Assembly: GCA_937982565.1 (NCBI GenBank) | Contig: CALJLN010000003.1 | Coordinates: 62,001-126,000, forward strand | Direction of reading: 5' to 3' | Length of the DNA: 64,000 bases | Source: UBA2421 sp002343075 | GTDB taxonomy: Bacteria; Planctomycetota; Phycisphaerae; Tepidisphaerales; Tepidisphaeraceae | Shown: positions 1-10,600 of the stretch, one piece after another | Numbering within the stretch: the first letter of the stretch is position 1 | Layout of the letters: every line of letters begins with the position of its first letter | Program-made: the position numbers and the translations under genes | The notes under the pieces: generated by a model | Seen by the model: only the letters and a program-made list of their open reading frames with translations | Databases searched by the model: none | Told to the model about the DNA's origin: nothing

Positions 1-2874
1 ACCGCCGCGGCAATTGTCGTCTTGAGTTTGAACTCTTTCGTTGGGGCCGAGCCGACAGTCTCCGGTCCTTTGCCGACTGATCTGTTGCCAACCGACCCGG
101 CGTTGGTTTCGGGTAAGCTGGATAACGGGTTGAAGTACATCGTGCGCAAGCATGCCAATCCTCAGGGCCGAGCCGTCATGTGGATTCACTTCGACACCGG
201 CTCGCTCAACGAGACCGAGCAGCAGAGGGGCATTGCGCATTACTTGGAGCACATGGCGTTTAACGGATCGGACAACTATCCTCCCGGTTCGCTCATCCCG
301 TTTTTTCAATCCCTGGGCATGCAGTTTGGGCGCGACCAGAATGCGTTCACCGGTTTTGATCAAACCGTCTACCAGCTCTCGCTCCCAAACACTGAAGAAA
401 CCACGCTCGACAAGGGCCTGACCTTCTTCGCCGATGTGGCGGGGCGGCTGACTCTTTCGCCGGGGGAGATTGATAACGAGCGAGGCATCATTCAGGAGGA
501 GCGTAGGACGCGACTGTCAGGCCGGCAGCGGGTGACAGAGTACGTCCTCGAACGGACCTACCCCGACTCACTCTTTGGCCGCCGCCTGCCGATCGGCACT
601 GAGAAGACTATCCAAGAGGTGCAGCAGGCCGACTTTCAGGATTACTACAACAAATGGTATGGGGCTGCCAACGCCACCCTGATTGTGGTGGCCGATGCCG
701 ACCCCGCGATGATTGTCGGCCGCATAAACGAGGCATTTTCCGCCCTTCCCGAGAAGCAGGTGCCCCCAGCGCAGGATGCTGGTGTCAAGCCATATGCCAA
801 GAGTTTTGCGGTCGTTGCAACGGACCCGGAAGTGCGCGGGGAGGAGTTGGAAATCAGCCGTATCGACTTACCCAAGCCGCCGGTGACAACCGTCGCATTG
901 TACCGCGACCAGCTTGTCGGCTCGATTGGCCGTTCGGCATGGAACGATCGCGTGGGCGACAAGGTGTCGGAAGGAGACACCGCATTCTCCAGTGCACGCG
1001 TTTCCTCCAGCAATAGCGCTGGTGCGGTGTTGACCACCGGCCTCAGCACGCGTGCCAAGCCGGGGAAGTGGAAGGAAGCTCTTGCGGAGGCCGCAACTGA
1101 GTTACAGCGAGCCCGTCTGCACGGCTTCACACAGCGCGAAATCGACTCTGTGAAGAAAGAGATCATCTCGGGAGCAGAATGGGCGGTTGATACAACTTCG
1201 ACCGCAACGGCTGGGGCATTGATCCGAGGAATTGCCAGCCAAGTGAATGATCAAGAGCCGTCGATGTCCCCGGAGCAGCGTCTGGAATTGCTCCAGAAGT
1301 TGTTGCCGACGATTACCGAGGAAGAAATCAGCAAGAGGTTTGCCGCTGATTTCGATTTCTCCACTGCGGTATTTGTTGCAATTTTGCCTTCGTCTGGTTC
1401 AACACCTTCAGAGGCAGAGTTGCTCGATCTCGGCTTGAAATCACTCTCAGTGAGGCCAGACCCTGATGCGGAGGTAGTTCGTGCGTCAGAGTTGCTTGCT
1501 GCACTCCCGACACCGGGCACCGTGGTTGAAGGGGGCACGCACGAGAGATCTGAAGTGTGGTCGGGCTGGCTCAGCAACGGGGTGCGCGTGCATCACCGGT
1601 TCATGGACAACGAGAAGGACCAAGTTTCTGTGGGCATCTCGCTGATCGGCGGTGAATTGCTGGAAACCGCCGGGAACCGAGGGATCACGACAGCGGCGGC
1701 GCTGGCTTGGGGCCGGCCGGCGACGAAGCAGCATTCCTCGACAACCATCCGGGATTTGATGGCCGGAAAGAAAGTTGCTGTCCGAGGCGGGGGCATGGTT
1801 GGTGGAATGGGCGGTGGTCGTCGTGGGGGCGGCGGAGCGGGCGGATTTCGCAATTCCATCAATCTCTCAATTAGCGGCAGCCCCTCCGACCTCGAGACCG
1901 GCTTCCAGCTTGCCTACCTTCTTTTGACGGAGCCCAAACTTGAGACCCCGTCGTTTCTGCAGTTTCAGTCGCTTACCAAGCAGATGCTCGCCGAGGCTGA
2001 GAGCAACCCGCTGATGGCCGGCGCGCGGGCAGCGGCGCAACTGTTGTACCCGAATGAGCCGAGGTTTAGGGCAGTCACTCCCGACGATATTGACCATCTG
2101 ACGGCAGAGGCGGCTCAGGCTTGGTTGGAAAAGCTGATCTCCGAATCGCCGATTGAGGTCACAATCGTAGGTGATCTGGACCGGGAGAAGAGCTTGGAAC
2201 TCGCCACGCGATACCTTGGTGCACTGCCCGCCCGCGAGAGAGTGTCACAGAACTCGTTTGCTGCGCTGCGCAGGATCGAGCGGGTCAAGGGCGCGCAGCG
2301 CGTCGACAAGGCCGTCGAGACTCCGACGAAACAGGCCTTTGTTTCAAGCGCTTTCTATGGTGCCGACGAGACCAACCGCGACGATGCACGCGCCCTCAGC
2401 ATGGCGTCGCGGATTCTCTCGACCCGTATGACCAAAGAAGTGCGCGAGGAGGCACAATTGGTGTACAGCATCGGCGCTAGCTCTCGGCCTGGAAGCACGT
2501 TCAGCGGCTTTGGCACGTTCGGCGCTGCCGCACCCACCGAACCGGAGAAGGCCGACGCACTCGTGGCAAAGCTGGCAAGCATGTACGACGAGTTCGCAAA
2601 GAACGGGCCGACCGAAAATGAGCTTGTCACAGCGAAGAAGCAAATCGCCAATCAGTTCCAAGAGCAGGTGAAGCAACCAGGCTATTGGTCCGGCGTCCTC
2701 GGAGAGATGACCTTCCGCAATGGTGATCTTGATGCAGTCCTGGATGCCCCTGCGGCATATGACGCGATGACCGCCAAGACCGTACAGGACGTCTTCGCAA
2801 AATACTACAGTACCGACAACTCATTGGTGGTCGTGGTCAAGCCAGGCACCGGAACGAGCCGGGCAGGAGAGTAG
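1..2874 (+). CDS. M16 family zinc metallopeptidase, exported (5' end outside window)
   Basis: Two-lobed pitrilysin/insulinase-type peptidase that would cleave peptides outside the cytoplasm. The frame is open to the left edge, and its first visible residues (AAAIVVLSLNSFVGA) look like the hydrophobic core and cleavage site of a signal peptide, so the true start lies upstream. The internal TTG at 22 is unlikely to be the start. The inverted zinc motif HYLEH lies about 73-77 codons after position 22, followed about 75 residues later by a conserved NERGIIQEE segment carrying the third ligand. Both M16 halves are present, about 950 residues in all. A glycine-rich stretch (1785-1848) sits in the linker between halves. 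The next gene is also a peptidase. Family call is firm; substrate unknown. Confidence 0.92.
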   Translation, partial: TAAAIVVLSLNSFVGAEPTVSGPLPTDLLPTDPALVSGKLDNGLKYIVRKHANPQGRAVMWIHFDTGSLNETEQQRGIAHYLEHMAFNGSDNYPPGSLIPFFQSLGMQFGRDQNAFTGFDQTVYQLSLPNTEETTLDKGLTFFADVAGRLTLSPGEIDNERGIIQEERRTRLSGRQRVTEYVLERTYPDSLFGRRLPIGTEKTIQEVQQADFQDYYNKWYGAANATLIVVADADPAMIVGRINEAFSALPEKQVPPAQDAGVKPYAKSFAVVATDPEVRGEELEISRIDLPKPPVTTVALYRDQLVGSIGRSAWNDRVGDKVSEGDTAFSSARVSSSNSAGAVLTTGLSTRAKPGKWKEALAEAATELQRARLHGFTQREIDSVKKEIISGAEWAVDTTSTATAGALIRGIASQVNDQEPSMSPEQRLELLQKLLPTITEEEISKRFAADFDFSTAVFVAILPSSGSTPSEAELLDLGLKSLSVRPDPDAEVVRASELLAALPTPGTVVEGGTHERSEVWSGWLSNGVRVHHRFMDNEKDQVSVGISLIGGELLETAGNRGITTAAALAWGRPATKQHSSTTIRDLMAGKKVAVRGGGMVGGMGGGRRGGGGAGGFRNSINLSISGSPSDLETGFQLAYLLLTEPKLETPSFLQFQSLTKQMLAEAESNPLMAGARAAAQLLYPNEPRFRAVTPDDIDHLTAEAAQAWLEKLISESPIEVTIVGDLDREKSLELATRYLGALPARERVSQNSFAALRRIERVKGAQRVDKAVETPTKQAFVSSAFYGADETNRDDARALSMASRILSTRMTKEVREEAQLVYSIGASSRPGSTFSGFGTFGAAAPTEPEKADALVAKLASMYDEFAKNGPTENELVTAKKQIANQFQEQVKQPGYWSGVLGEMTFRNGDLDAVLDAPAAYDAMTAKTVQDVFAKYYSTDNSLVVVVKPGTGTSRAGE

Positions 2875-2992
2875 CTAACCAGCGGCGGAGCGCGCGCGAT
2901 TGCTCGATCAATCTGTCGCCGCCGGTCGAACTGATTCGCCCGGCGGCGACTTTGTTCATAGATGTAATCGCCTAGCTTGGAAGGAGATCGAG

Positions 2993-4540
2993 ATGAAGCT
3001 GATTGACCAGCATACACCCGTGACGATCCACACCGCGGCGACCGCGCCTCGCGGTGCGGCGATTGTGATCTGTGGCGATGACGAAGGCGGTTTCGAATCC
3101 GCAAGATTACCTTCCGCGGCGCGTCGAGCGTTCGAGCTACTTTTGACCGCGAAGGCGTTCCCGTCAAAGCAAGGGCGCATTAGTGCGCAAGCCTTTGACG
3201 GCGGAACGTTGCTTGCGGTGAATATGGGTACGCGCAAGACTCGATCGATTCATTCATACCGATCCGCCGCGGGTGTCGTCGCGAGGTATGCGCGCGAGCA
3301 TGGCCTCCGGCAGGTGGCCATGCTGATCGAGCCGAGCTGGATGCCTGGTTCTCATGAAATTGCCGGCGCATTTGCCACCGGATTGTGCAACGGGTTTTTC
3401 CAGTTGACATCATTTAAGGGGGCAACTGAAAACAGCAAAGCGGCCAAGGCATCGTTGGTAGCGACTCTCGTCGTCGACTCGGCCGCCGAACGATTTGCCG
3501 CTGCCGCAGCTCGGCGCGCCCAGGTGATCGCCAGCAGCCAGAACTTTGCCCGCGCGCTTGCGGGTCATCCTGGAAATGTGCTCAACCCACCGGTCTTGGC
3601 GAAGATTTCCCAGGAGGTTGCGAAGGGTTGTGGCTTGAAATGCAGCATTCTCGATGAGAAGCAAATGGCCCGACTCAGCATGGGCGGCATGCTAGGAGTG
3701 GGCATGGGAAGCCCGCACACACCGCCGCGGATGATTGTGCTCGAGTGGCCGGGGCTCGCGGGAAAGTCCAAGGCAGACGCGAATCGCAGGCCGCTGTTGC
3801 TTGTCGGGAAGGCCATTACCTTCGACACCGGTGGAATAAGCATTAAACCCCGCGAAGGAATGCAGCGGATGGTGTTTGACAAATGTGGTGCCATGACCGT
3901 CATCGGGTCAATGATCGCATTGGCCCGCACGGCGGTGCCGCAGCGCGTCATCGGTATTCTGGCAGCGGCGGAGAATCACGTAAGCCATACCGCCTACCGC
4001 CCGGGTGATATCCTCACCATGCATAACGGCGTAACGGTCGAAGTTACCAACACTGACGCCGAAGGGCGGCTCGTGTTGGCTGATGCGCTTTCATGGGGAA
4101 TCAAGTCGTTCAAGCCGTCGGCGGTGATCGATCTGGCAACGCTTACCGGTGGCGTTGTTGTCGCGCTCGGCAAAGAGTTTGCCGGGATGTTCGCAAATCA
4201 TGACGGTCTCGCAGCGGAAATCGCCGCTGCGGGCTCCTACCAGGGTGAGAAGCTCTGGCGGTTGCCGATGAGCGAAGAAGTGCGCGAGATGATGAAGAGC
4301 GACCACGCTGACATGGTGAACTCAGCGGGTCGTCACGCGCATGCGATTCAAGGCGCCGAGTTTCTGCGACGTTTCGTTCCTGAGGATGGCAGCACACCGT
4401 GGGCACATCTCGACATCGCCGGAGTGGCCGATAATGAGAAGGCGACCTCCCTCTATTCGCCTGGGGCAACAGGCTGGGGTGTGCGCACTCTTGTCGACTT
4501 CATTACGGCTCGATCCCGTCAACGTGATTCACGCGGTTGA
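2993..4540 (+). CDS. pepA: Leucyl aminopeptidase (M17, PepA family)
   Basis: Cytosolic two-metal aminopeptidase that removes N-terminal residues from peptides. The 515-residue product has the M17 signature NTDAEGRLVLADAL and the upstream metal/active-site segment GKAITFDTGGISIKP, with a variable N-terminal macro-like domain before them. I place the start at the ATG at 2993, which follows a strong Shine-Dalgarno (GGAAGGAG, 2979-2986); the frame is open further upstream to about 2900 but without such a site. It lies 118 bases after the M16 peptidase on the same strand, so the two may be co-transcribed and share a role in peptide turnover. Confidence 0.93.
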   Translation: MKLIDQHTPVTIHTAATAPRGAAIVICGDDEGGFESARLPSAARRAFELLLTAKAFPSKQGRISAQAFDGGTLLAVNMGTRKTRSIHSYRSAAGVVARYAREHGLRQVAMLIEPSWMPGSHEIAGAFATGLCNGFFQLTSFKGATENSKAAKASLVATLVVDSAAERFAAAAARRAQVIASSQNFARALAGHPGNVLNPPVLAKISQEVAKGCGLKCSILDEKQMARLSMGGMLGVGMGSPHTPPRMIVLEWPGLAGKSKADANRRPLLLVGKAITFDTGGISIKPREGMQRMVFDKCGAMTVIGSMIALARTAVPQRVIGILAAAENHVSHTAYRPGDILTMHNGVTVEVTNTDAEGRLVLADALSWGIKSFKPSAVIDLATLTGGVVVALGKEFAGMFANHDGLAAEIAAAGSYQGEKLWRLPMSEEVREMMKSDHADMVNSAGRHAHAIQGAEFLRRFVPEDGSTPWAHLDIAGVADNEKATSLYSPGATGWGVRTLVDFITARSRQRDSRG

Positions 4541-4632
4541 TCGGGATATACTCAAGCATGTTCTGGCCGACTCGTTTCCCGACTTAGCTCGCCGGCGCAG
4601 CGAATGACTGTGCAGCGAAGGAGTGACCCGCC

Positions 4633-5571
4633 GTGACCTTTACAACCGTGGCAGTGTTGTTCTTCTCGGTTTTGTTTCCCGTGAAGACGTGGTTTTCCCC
4701 AACTTCACCCCTGGAGATCACCGTGAGGCCTGAAAGCGGCCCCGTGTCTCTTGTGCTGACCGATTTTTCCGGCAAAGTTTTTGATGCGAAAGACCCAGTC
4801 GAGATCGAGAAAGAGACAACGGTTGATCTACGCGGCAGCTATCCGTCTCTTGAAATGCCTGGCACATACCTGCTGTTTGCAGTTCCAAAGGGGAAGGACC
4901 TGAAGGAGTTTTCGGGCACGCCGCTAGTGGTTGGCGTGCGCAGCGACCCACGTCGCGGCGGCGGGCCGGCGGCAACGGCCATGGTGGTCAAGATCGAGCC
5001 GCTCCGATATGCGGTCATGTCAACCGACAAAGGTGATATGACCATGGCGTTCTACTACGATGTCGCCCCCAACACCGCCGATAATTTCCTCCGCCTCGCC
5101 GAGGGCGGGTATTACGACGGACTTGCCTTTCACCGAATTGTACCGGAGTTCGTCATTCAAGGCGGCGATCCAAAGGGCGACAGCTCTGGCGGGCCGGGCT
5201 ACCAGATCGGCGCAGAGTTTAGCGACCGTGAACATGACGTCGGTGTGTTGTCGATGGCCAGAGAAGGCGACCCGCTCGAACGGCAAGGCGGCATGCCTCG
5301 CCCGGAGTTTGCCGACTCTGCGGGAAGTCAGTTCTTCATCTGTCTGACACGCGAGAAGACGAAGCAACTCGATCGCAAGTACACCGTATTCGGCAAGGTT
5401 ACCTCTGGCCTTGATGTCGTTACCGCAATTGGCGCTACACTGACGGAGGGCCCCAACGGTGATACGCCCACTGTGGTGCATAAAATCAACCGCGTTCAGG
5501 TCTTACCAGTCACAGCGGGGAGCAACCCATACGCTACCCTGTTGCGCGTGACCGAGGAAAAATCCGAGTGA
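4633..5571 (+). CDS. Cyclophilin-type peptidyl-prolyl cis-trans isomerase, exported
   Basis: Catalyses proline isomerisation during protein folding, probably in the periplasm. GTG start at 4633 after GAAGGAG. The N-terminus (VAVLFFSVLFPVKTWF) is hydrophobic, consistent with a signal peptide or anchor. Residues about 25-125 form an extra N-terminal domain of unknown type; the cyclophilin domain follows, with FHRIVPEFVIQGGDP (containing the catalytic Arg) and SAGSQFFICL. It carries an insert between these motifs, as bacterial PpiA/B-like proteins often do. The 312-residue length exceeds a bare cyclophilin (about 165) because of the N-terminal domain. Follows pepA by 92 bases. Confidence 0.9.
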   Translation: MTFTTVAVLFFSVLFPVKTWFSPTSPLEITVRPESGPVSLVLTDFSGKVFDAKDPVEIEKETTVDLRGSYPSLEMPGTYLLFAVPKGKDLKEFSGTPLVVGVRSDPRRGGGPAATAMVVKIEPLRYAVMSTDKGDMTMAFYYDVAPNTADNFLRLAEGGYYDGLAFHRIVPEFVIQGGDPKGDSSGGPGYQIGAEFSDREHDVGVLSMAREGDPLERQGGMPRPEFADSAGSQFFICLTREKTKQLDRKYTVFGKVTSGLDVVTAIGATLTEGPNGDTPTVVHKINRVQVLPVTAGSNPYATLLRVTEEKSE

Positions 5572-5632
5572 CGGGGCCACTTGCAAGAATGCGCAGTGAT
5601 GACGCAATATCAACTCGAGTCGGGCTGCGTGT

Positions 5633-5661
5633 TTGAGGTGAGGCCAGATCGAGTGTAAAAT
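5633..5661 (+). promoter_or_regulatory. Sigma-70-type promoter of the SRP RNA
   Basis: TTGAGG (5633-5638), a 17-base spacer, then TAAAAT (5656-5661). The expected start, 6-9 bases after the -10 box, falls at the predicted 5' end of the SRP RNA (about 5671). Seen directly in sequence; not experimentally shown. Confidence 0.65.
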
Positions 5662-5670
5662 TTGAGGCTC

Positions 5671-5802
5671 GCCGTCGTTGTGAATGACGGCCGGGTCCGA
5701 TGCAAGGGTCGGCTGTGAACCGGGTCAGGTCCGAAAGGAAGCAGCCCTAAACAGAATAGGCTCTGTGCCGTCGTGTCCCCGGCCGTCTTTCACAACGATG
5801 GC
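5671..5802 (+). ncRNA. ffs: Small signal recognition particle RNA (4.5S-like)
   Basis: RNA core of the signal recognition particle, which binds Ffh and targets nascent membrane and secreted proteins. The apical domain IV is unmistakable: GGTCAGGTCC, GAAA tetraloop, GGAAGCAGCC (5723-5746). The ends pair over a long stem: GCCGTCGTTGTGAATGACGG at 5671 onward against the complementary stretch ending at 5802, giving one long hairpin of about 132 nt, somewhat longer than the 114-nt E. coli RNA. A good promoter precedes it. Ends are set from base pairing and may be off by a few bases. Confidence 0.9.
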
Positions 5803-5879
5803 GTTTCTTGTTGAATGCGTTGATCATCGCGGATTGTTCTCGGCAGCCGTTTGCAACGCTGTTCCTCGTTTGTTGATTC

Positions 5880-6767
5880 ATGCGTGCCATCATCGTTGCC
5901 AATCTCAAGAAGCCGCGACTCACCAATGAGATACAGTCGCTGATTGCCTTTTCGCAAGCACGGATCGACTGCGTCGGCGTAGACACTGATGGGACGATGG
6001 CGCTCGATGATGTCGTGGCGGATGTCGTGCTCGTTTTCGGCGGAGATGGAACCCTGTTGTCCACCGCCCGGCGGCTGAACGGGAAGCAGACGCCTCTAAT
6101 GGGGGTTAATTTTGGCCGGCTCGGCTTTCTCGCCAGCTTTACGCCGGCCGAGTTCCGCTCGCACATTGATGCGTTACTGGAACGCAAGCTACCGATTAGT
6201 TGCAGGCAGGTCATCGAAGCCAGTGTTCTTGATTCCAAACTGGGCGTGCGCGCAAGCGATGCCGCGGCGGTGACGGAGAAGCGAAAGTGGCACTCAACCG
6301 CGCTCAATGAAGCGGTAGTGAATGCAGGGGCACCGTTTCGTATGATCGAACTTGAGATCGGCGCCGACCTCGACGGCGGGACTGAGGGCGGCGTGCGATA
6401 TTTCGGCGATGGCGTCATCGTCTCCACCCCAAGCGGCAGCACGGCGTACAATGTGGCGGCAGGGGGGCCGATTATCAGTCCCAATGTTGAGGCGATGTGC
6501 GTCACTCCCGTCTGCCCTCACAGCCTTGCGTTTCGACCGATCGTCGTATCGTCGCAGACGGTCGTGCAGATTGCCGCGAAACGAGTGAACTCGGGGACCA
6601 CACTTTCCTGTGACGGCCAGGCCAGCACGCGTCTCACCGCTGGCGACGTGGTCATCATCCGAAGAAGCGCGAACGACGTGCAGGTGATTGAAAACCCAGG
6701 CGCCCGGGAGTGGCGTACGCTGGCAGAAAAGCTTCACTGGGCCATTAGCCCAAACTACAAGCGATAA
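5880..6767 (+). CDS. nadK: NAD kinase
   Basis: Phosphorylates NAD to NADP using ATP or polyphosphate. The 295-residue protein has the hallmark GGDGTLL motif (about residues 57-63) followed by GVNFGRLGFLASF, then LNEAVVN and the glycine-rich VSTPSGSTAYNVAAGGP, all in family order. ATG start at 5880; no strong ribosome site precedes it. It lies just downstream of the SRP RNA and faces the Cof-type phosphatase gene on the other strand. Confidence 0.93.
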   Translation: MRAIIVANLKKPRLTNEIQSLIAFSQARIDCVGVDTDGTMALDDVVADVVLVFGGDGTLLSTARRLNGKQTPLMGVNFGRLGFLASFTPAEFRSHIDALLERKLPISCRQVIEASVLDSKLGVRASDAAAVTEKRKWHSTALNEAVVNAGAPFRMIELEIGADLDGGTEGGVRYFGDGVIVSTPSGSTAYNVAAGGPIISPNVEAMCVTPVCPHSLAFRPIVVSSQTVVQIAAKRVNSGTTLSCDGQASTRLTAGDVVIIRRSANDVQVIENPGAREWRTLAEKLHWAISPNYKR

Positions 6768-6812
6768 CCCACCACCGCCGGCCCAAACCCTGATTCTACG
6801 CCGCGGAACACT

Positions 6813-7634
6813 TCAGGGAGCCAACCCGTATCGCCGAAGCGCCGCCAGCACGCCCTGCTGATCGTTGTGTGGGGCAATCCAGTCGGCCACCTTCTTTACG
6901 ACAGCCACGGCGTTTTCCATCGCTACCGCAACGCCAGCGAGTTGCAACATGCCAACATCGTTTGGCGCATCACCGATCGCCATGATATGCGCCGGCCGGA
7001 TGCCATGGTGCGCCGCAAGTTTCTTTAACGCTGTTGCCTTGCCTACCCGGCGATCCATAATCTGCATCAGATGGGAATCGGTGCTCACGATGGTCACGCC
7101 GTGGCCAAACCTCTCGAGCAGGATTGGTTCGAGCTTCATTAGCATGTAAGGCTCGCCCATAAGCATCAGCTTCGTGACCGGGGCGGCGCACGCCTGCTCG
7201 ATGGGGACGATGCCATCGGGTTGAAAAAGCCGGCCCGTTTCGGTGACGTACGTCGTAACCGGGCGGTCGGTGTACCAGCGGTCGAGCACCTCAGCGTGGA
7301 CGCCGATCTCATCGTATTGATCGCGCGCCACCTCGATCAGCTCGAGCATGATGTCGGAGGGCATCGGTCGGTGAAAGATTGGGCGCTGCGATGGCTCATC
7401 CCAGATCAAAGCGCCGTTATAGTTCACTTGCCAATTGGTGAGCCGAAGCTGCTGGTACAAATGCCGCACTCCCCTCGGCGGGCGCGCGCTGGCGATGACC
7501 ACCTGAACACCGCGCTCGACCAACTGATGCAGCGCAGTGAGTGTCTCGGGATCGATCTGCTTTTGTGTGTCCAGCAGTGTGCCGTCCAAATCGAGCGCAA
7601 CGAGACGAATATCATGCTGAGCTGTTAGCGACAT
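6813..7634 (-). CDS. HAD-superfamily hydrolase, Cof type (subclass IIB)
   Basis: Probable sugar-phosphate or nucleotide phosphatase. The N-terminus has the nucleophile motif DLDGTLLDTQ, and near the C-terminus GDAPNDVGMLQLAGVAVAMENA supplies the acidic metal-binding pair; a large C2-type cap lies between. Length 273 residues is standard for Cof/YidA proteins. Substrate cannot be told from sequence. Convergent with nadK (45-base gap) and preceded on its own strand by addA, whose stop at 7688 is 54 bases away. Confidence 0.87.
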   Translation of the reverse strand: MSLTAQHDIRLVALDLDGTLLDTQKQIDPETLTALHQLVERGVQVVIASARPPRGVRHLYQQLRLTNWQVNYNGALIWDEPSQRPIFHRPMPSDIMLELIEVARDQYDEIGVHAEVLDRWYTDRPVTTYVTETGRLFQPDGIVPIEQACAAPVTKLMLMGEPYMLMKLEPILLERFGHGVTIVSTDSHLMQIMDRRVGKATALKKLAAHHGIRPAHIMAIGDAPNDVGMLQLAGVAVAMENAVAVVKKVADWIAPHNDQQGVLAALRRYGLAP

Positions 7635-7687
7635 GCTTTACTGCGCACACAAGGGACGTGAGCCATTCACAGGATTGTACGCACGAA

Positions 7688-10600
7688 TCACGCGATAACC
7701 ACTTGGCGAACTGACAGAAAAATTAGTGATTTCTCGATTACCCGCAGGCCGGTGATTCGCTCAATCATCTCCGAGTATAGCCGTACCTGGGGTCGGTAAA
7801 ATTCTGCGCGTTCAGGCAGTGTCTGCAGCGTGATTCGATCGGTCTTGTAGTCGGCGATCAGCAGGCCTTCTGGTACGCGGGCGAGCAGATCGATTTGTCC
7901 GCGCAGCATGACACGATCGAGTGGAGTTTCGGTTTCGGCGGCTTCTGGCGCGAAGACGGGCAATTCGCGGAACAGGCTCGTTCCAGCGTTCGTCATCCGC
8001 ATGCAGAGGGGCGTGCCCAGAAACCATGCGATTGCAGCGACGTCGATCATCGCGGCGTGCTCGGCGGAGAGAACTCGCATGGCGATGAGCCGGTCGATCT
8101 CAGCTTGAACGGATGCGACATTCGGCGGGGTGCCGAGGTCGATCGCTTGCAGTGCGCGGTGGGTGATGGTCCCGGATTCGGTGGGCGAGAGTTTCCGACC
8201 AGGGGTGGTGAACCGCGGCATGGGTAGCGGGGCGGTGAACTTTACAATTGGTCGCAGGCTCGGCGATTCCCCCGCGGGAGCGTCGCGGCCACTCTTGGCG
8301 AGTGCGGTGACGGCCCGCGCCGACGGAACCCTGGATAGATGCAGGGTAGGGGGAAGCCAGCCGAGCGCTTCTATAGCCGCCATCGTCGCCGGTGAAGGAG
8401 GGGCCTGGCCGGGAACGGCACGGAGTTCGCGTACTGCAGGCAAGATCCTGTGCCTCGGATTGTCCGCGCCTTCACGGTGGCCCCCCTCGGGTGCTGAATT
8501 GAGTTGCGTCGGCGCGGGCGATGAGGTGTTCCCTGTCGGACTCTGACGACGAAGATCAGCGTCGTAGGTTTCCACCGCGATTGCCCCCGGTCCGTGTCCT
8601 GTTGCCGCAACAGCTGGGCCGACCCAGTCGAGAGCAGTGCGTGCCGACAGGATCAGATCCGGCGGGAAGGCGCCGTGGTGGCTGCCCCATGTGTCACTCC
8701 ATCGCGCGACGGCTTCATCTGGATTACGCACCGTTCCAGTCAGGACGAGTTTGTGCTCGGCACGCGTCATGGCGACGTACAAAACTCGTAGCTCTTCCGC
8801 GAGCGACTTTCGCTTAATGCTGTCGCGCGCCACCATGGTCGCAATCGACTCCCACCGCGCCCGCCGTGAGCTATCCACCACCTGCATGGCGATGTACCGC
8901 TCACGATCAACCAGCATCGCCCCCGCGGCATCGGTTAGATTGATCTTCTTCCCCAGTTCAGGAATGATCACCACGGGAAACTGCAGTCCTTTGCTGGCGT
9001 GGATACTCATGATCTGCACCACATTCCGCGCCTCATCGCCAGCGGGGGGGAGGCCGATGTCGCTTTCCTCGCGCAGTGCCTTGAGAAACTCCAGAAAGCG
9101 AAGTAAGCCTTGTCTAGAAAACTGGCTGAATGTTAGCGCGCGGTCGTGGAGCGAAAGCAGGTTGGCTACGCGCTGACGACCGTCGGGCAGGCATGAGCAG
9201 AATGCTAGGAATCCCGTTTCATCAAAGATCTGCCAGAGTACGTTTGAAACCGGGCGCAGGCTCATCTCCGTGCGCCACGTTGAGAGCTGTCTCAAGAACC
9301 GGCGCAGCGACTCGGCGAGCCCACTTCGCTGTTCGGCTGCGTACCGAGTAACCGCGTCGTGAAAGGCCAGCGACGGATATGCTCTACGAATCAGCAGTAG
9401 AACGTCCTCGGGGCATTTCATCCTTGCCAGTGGGCTCCGCAGCACCGCCGCGAGGGGAATGTCCTGCAGGGTGTTGTCCAGACACTGAAGCAGCGAAAGC
9501 ATGTCGCGAATCTCGACGGCATCAAAAAAGCCGGTTGTCGAATCTGCTCGCGCCGGAACGCCGCGCTGGCGCAGCCGGTTGGCAAACTTCTCTGCACGCA
9601 CTTTGCGCGACCGCAACAATATGGCGATATCACCATACTCAAAGCGATGGAACGGAGTCGTCGATGTGAATTCTCGGATGAGCTGGGCGGCTAACTCGGC
9701 TTCGCGTTCGGTGTTATCGTCATCATCAGCGTCGGCAAACGAGGCCAATCTGGTGTCCGCGGCTTCGTCGGAGGCGCCCTCGTCGCCGGCGTCGCCCGCT
9801 GCGGGTGTCGAACGAACGTCAGGGAGTAGATGCAGCGAGACCGCAGCGCCTGAGTTGCGCCAATCTGGCTCCGGTTTGCCGACGCGAAGCTCGTGCGTAT
9901 CGTCGTACTCAATCTCAGCTGCTTCGGCGGCCATCAACCGCTTGAAGACCGCATTGATGCTATGAATTACGCCCGGATCGCTCCTGAAATTGCGGGAAAG
10001 GTTGAGCATTTGCCCGTCGGTTGTGTCTTGCGCATAGCTCTGCGCACGCTGCAAAAACTGCGACGGGTCTGCCAGCCGGAAACGATAAATGCTCTGCTTC
10101 ACATCTCCAACACAAAACAGATTGCCTCCCCAAGTACCGTCGGCCGGGCGGCTGACGAGCCTCAGAAGCCGATCCTGAAGCGCATTGATATCCTGATACT
10201 CGTCAACCAGCACATGCTTGAACTGTGCGCGATAGGCCAGCGCGGCAGGGCTGGGTCGATTGCGGTCATTGGGATCGCTGAGCACAACCAATGACAATCG
10301 CTCCAGATCGGCGAAGTCCACCGCACGCATGGCAGATTTCGCATCTGCATACTGCTTCGAGAAGCTTTCAACCAGACCCAGCAAGAGTGTCACCGACGCA
10401 CTAGTTGCGGCGGCGGAGTTCTGCAGGTCCTTCTCGCTGAACAGCATGACAGTGGCGGGCAAGCTGCCTTTGATCGCGTCCTTCAAAGCCTTGATCGGCT
10501 TCTTTGCGCGGTCAGTACCACCCTTTACGGTGGGCAGTTTCGGAATCGCTCCCACGAACGCGCCGAATGCTACTCGAAACGGTTCATACCCTTCGCGACT

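Noticed and set aside
645..1166. Antisense frame inside the M16 protease gene
   Set aside because: Shadow of a conserved coding region; no ribosome site or family.
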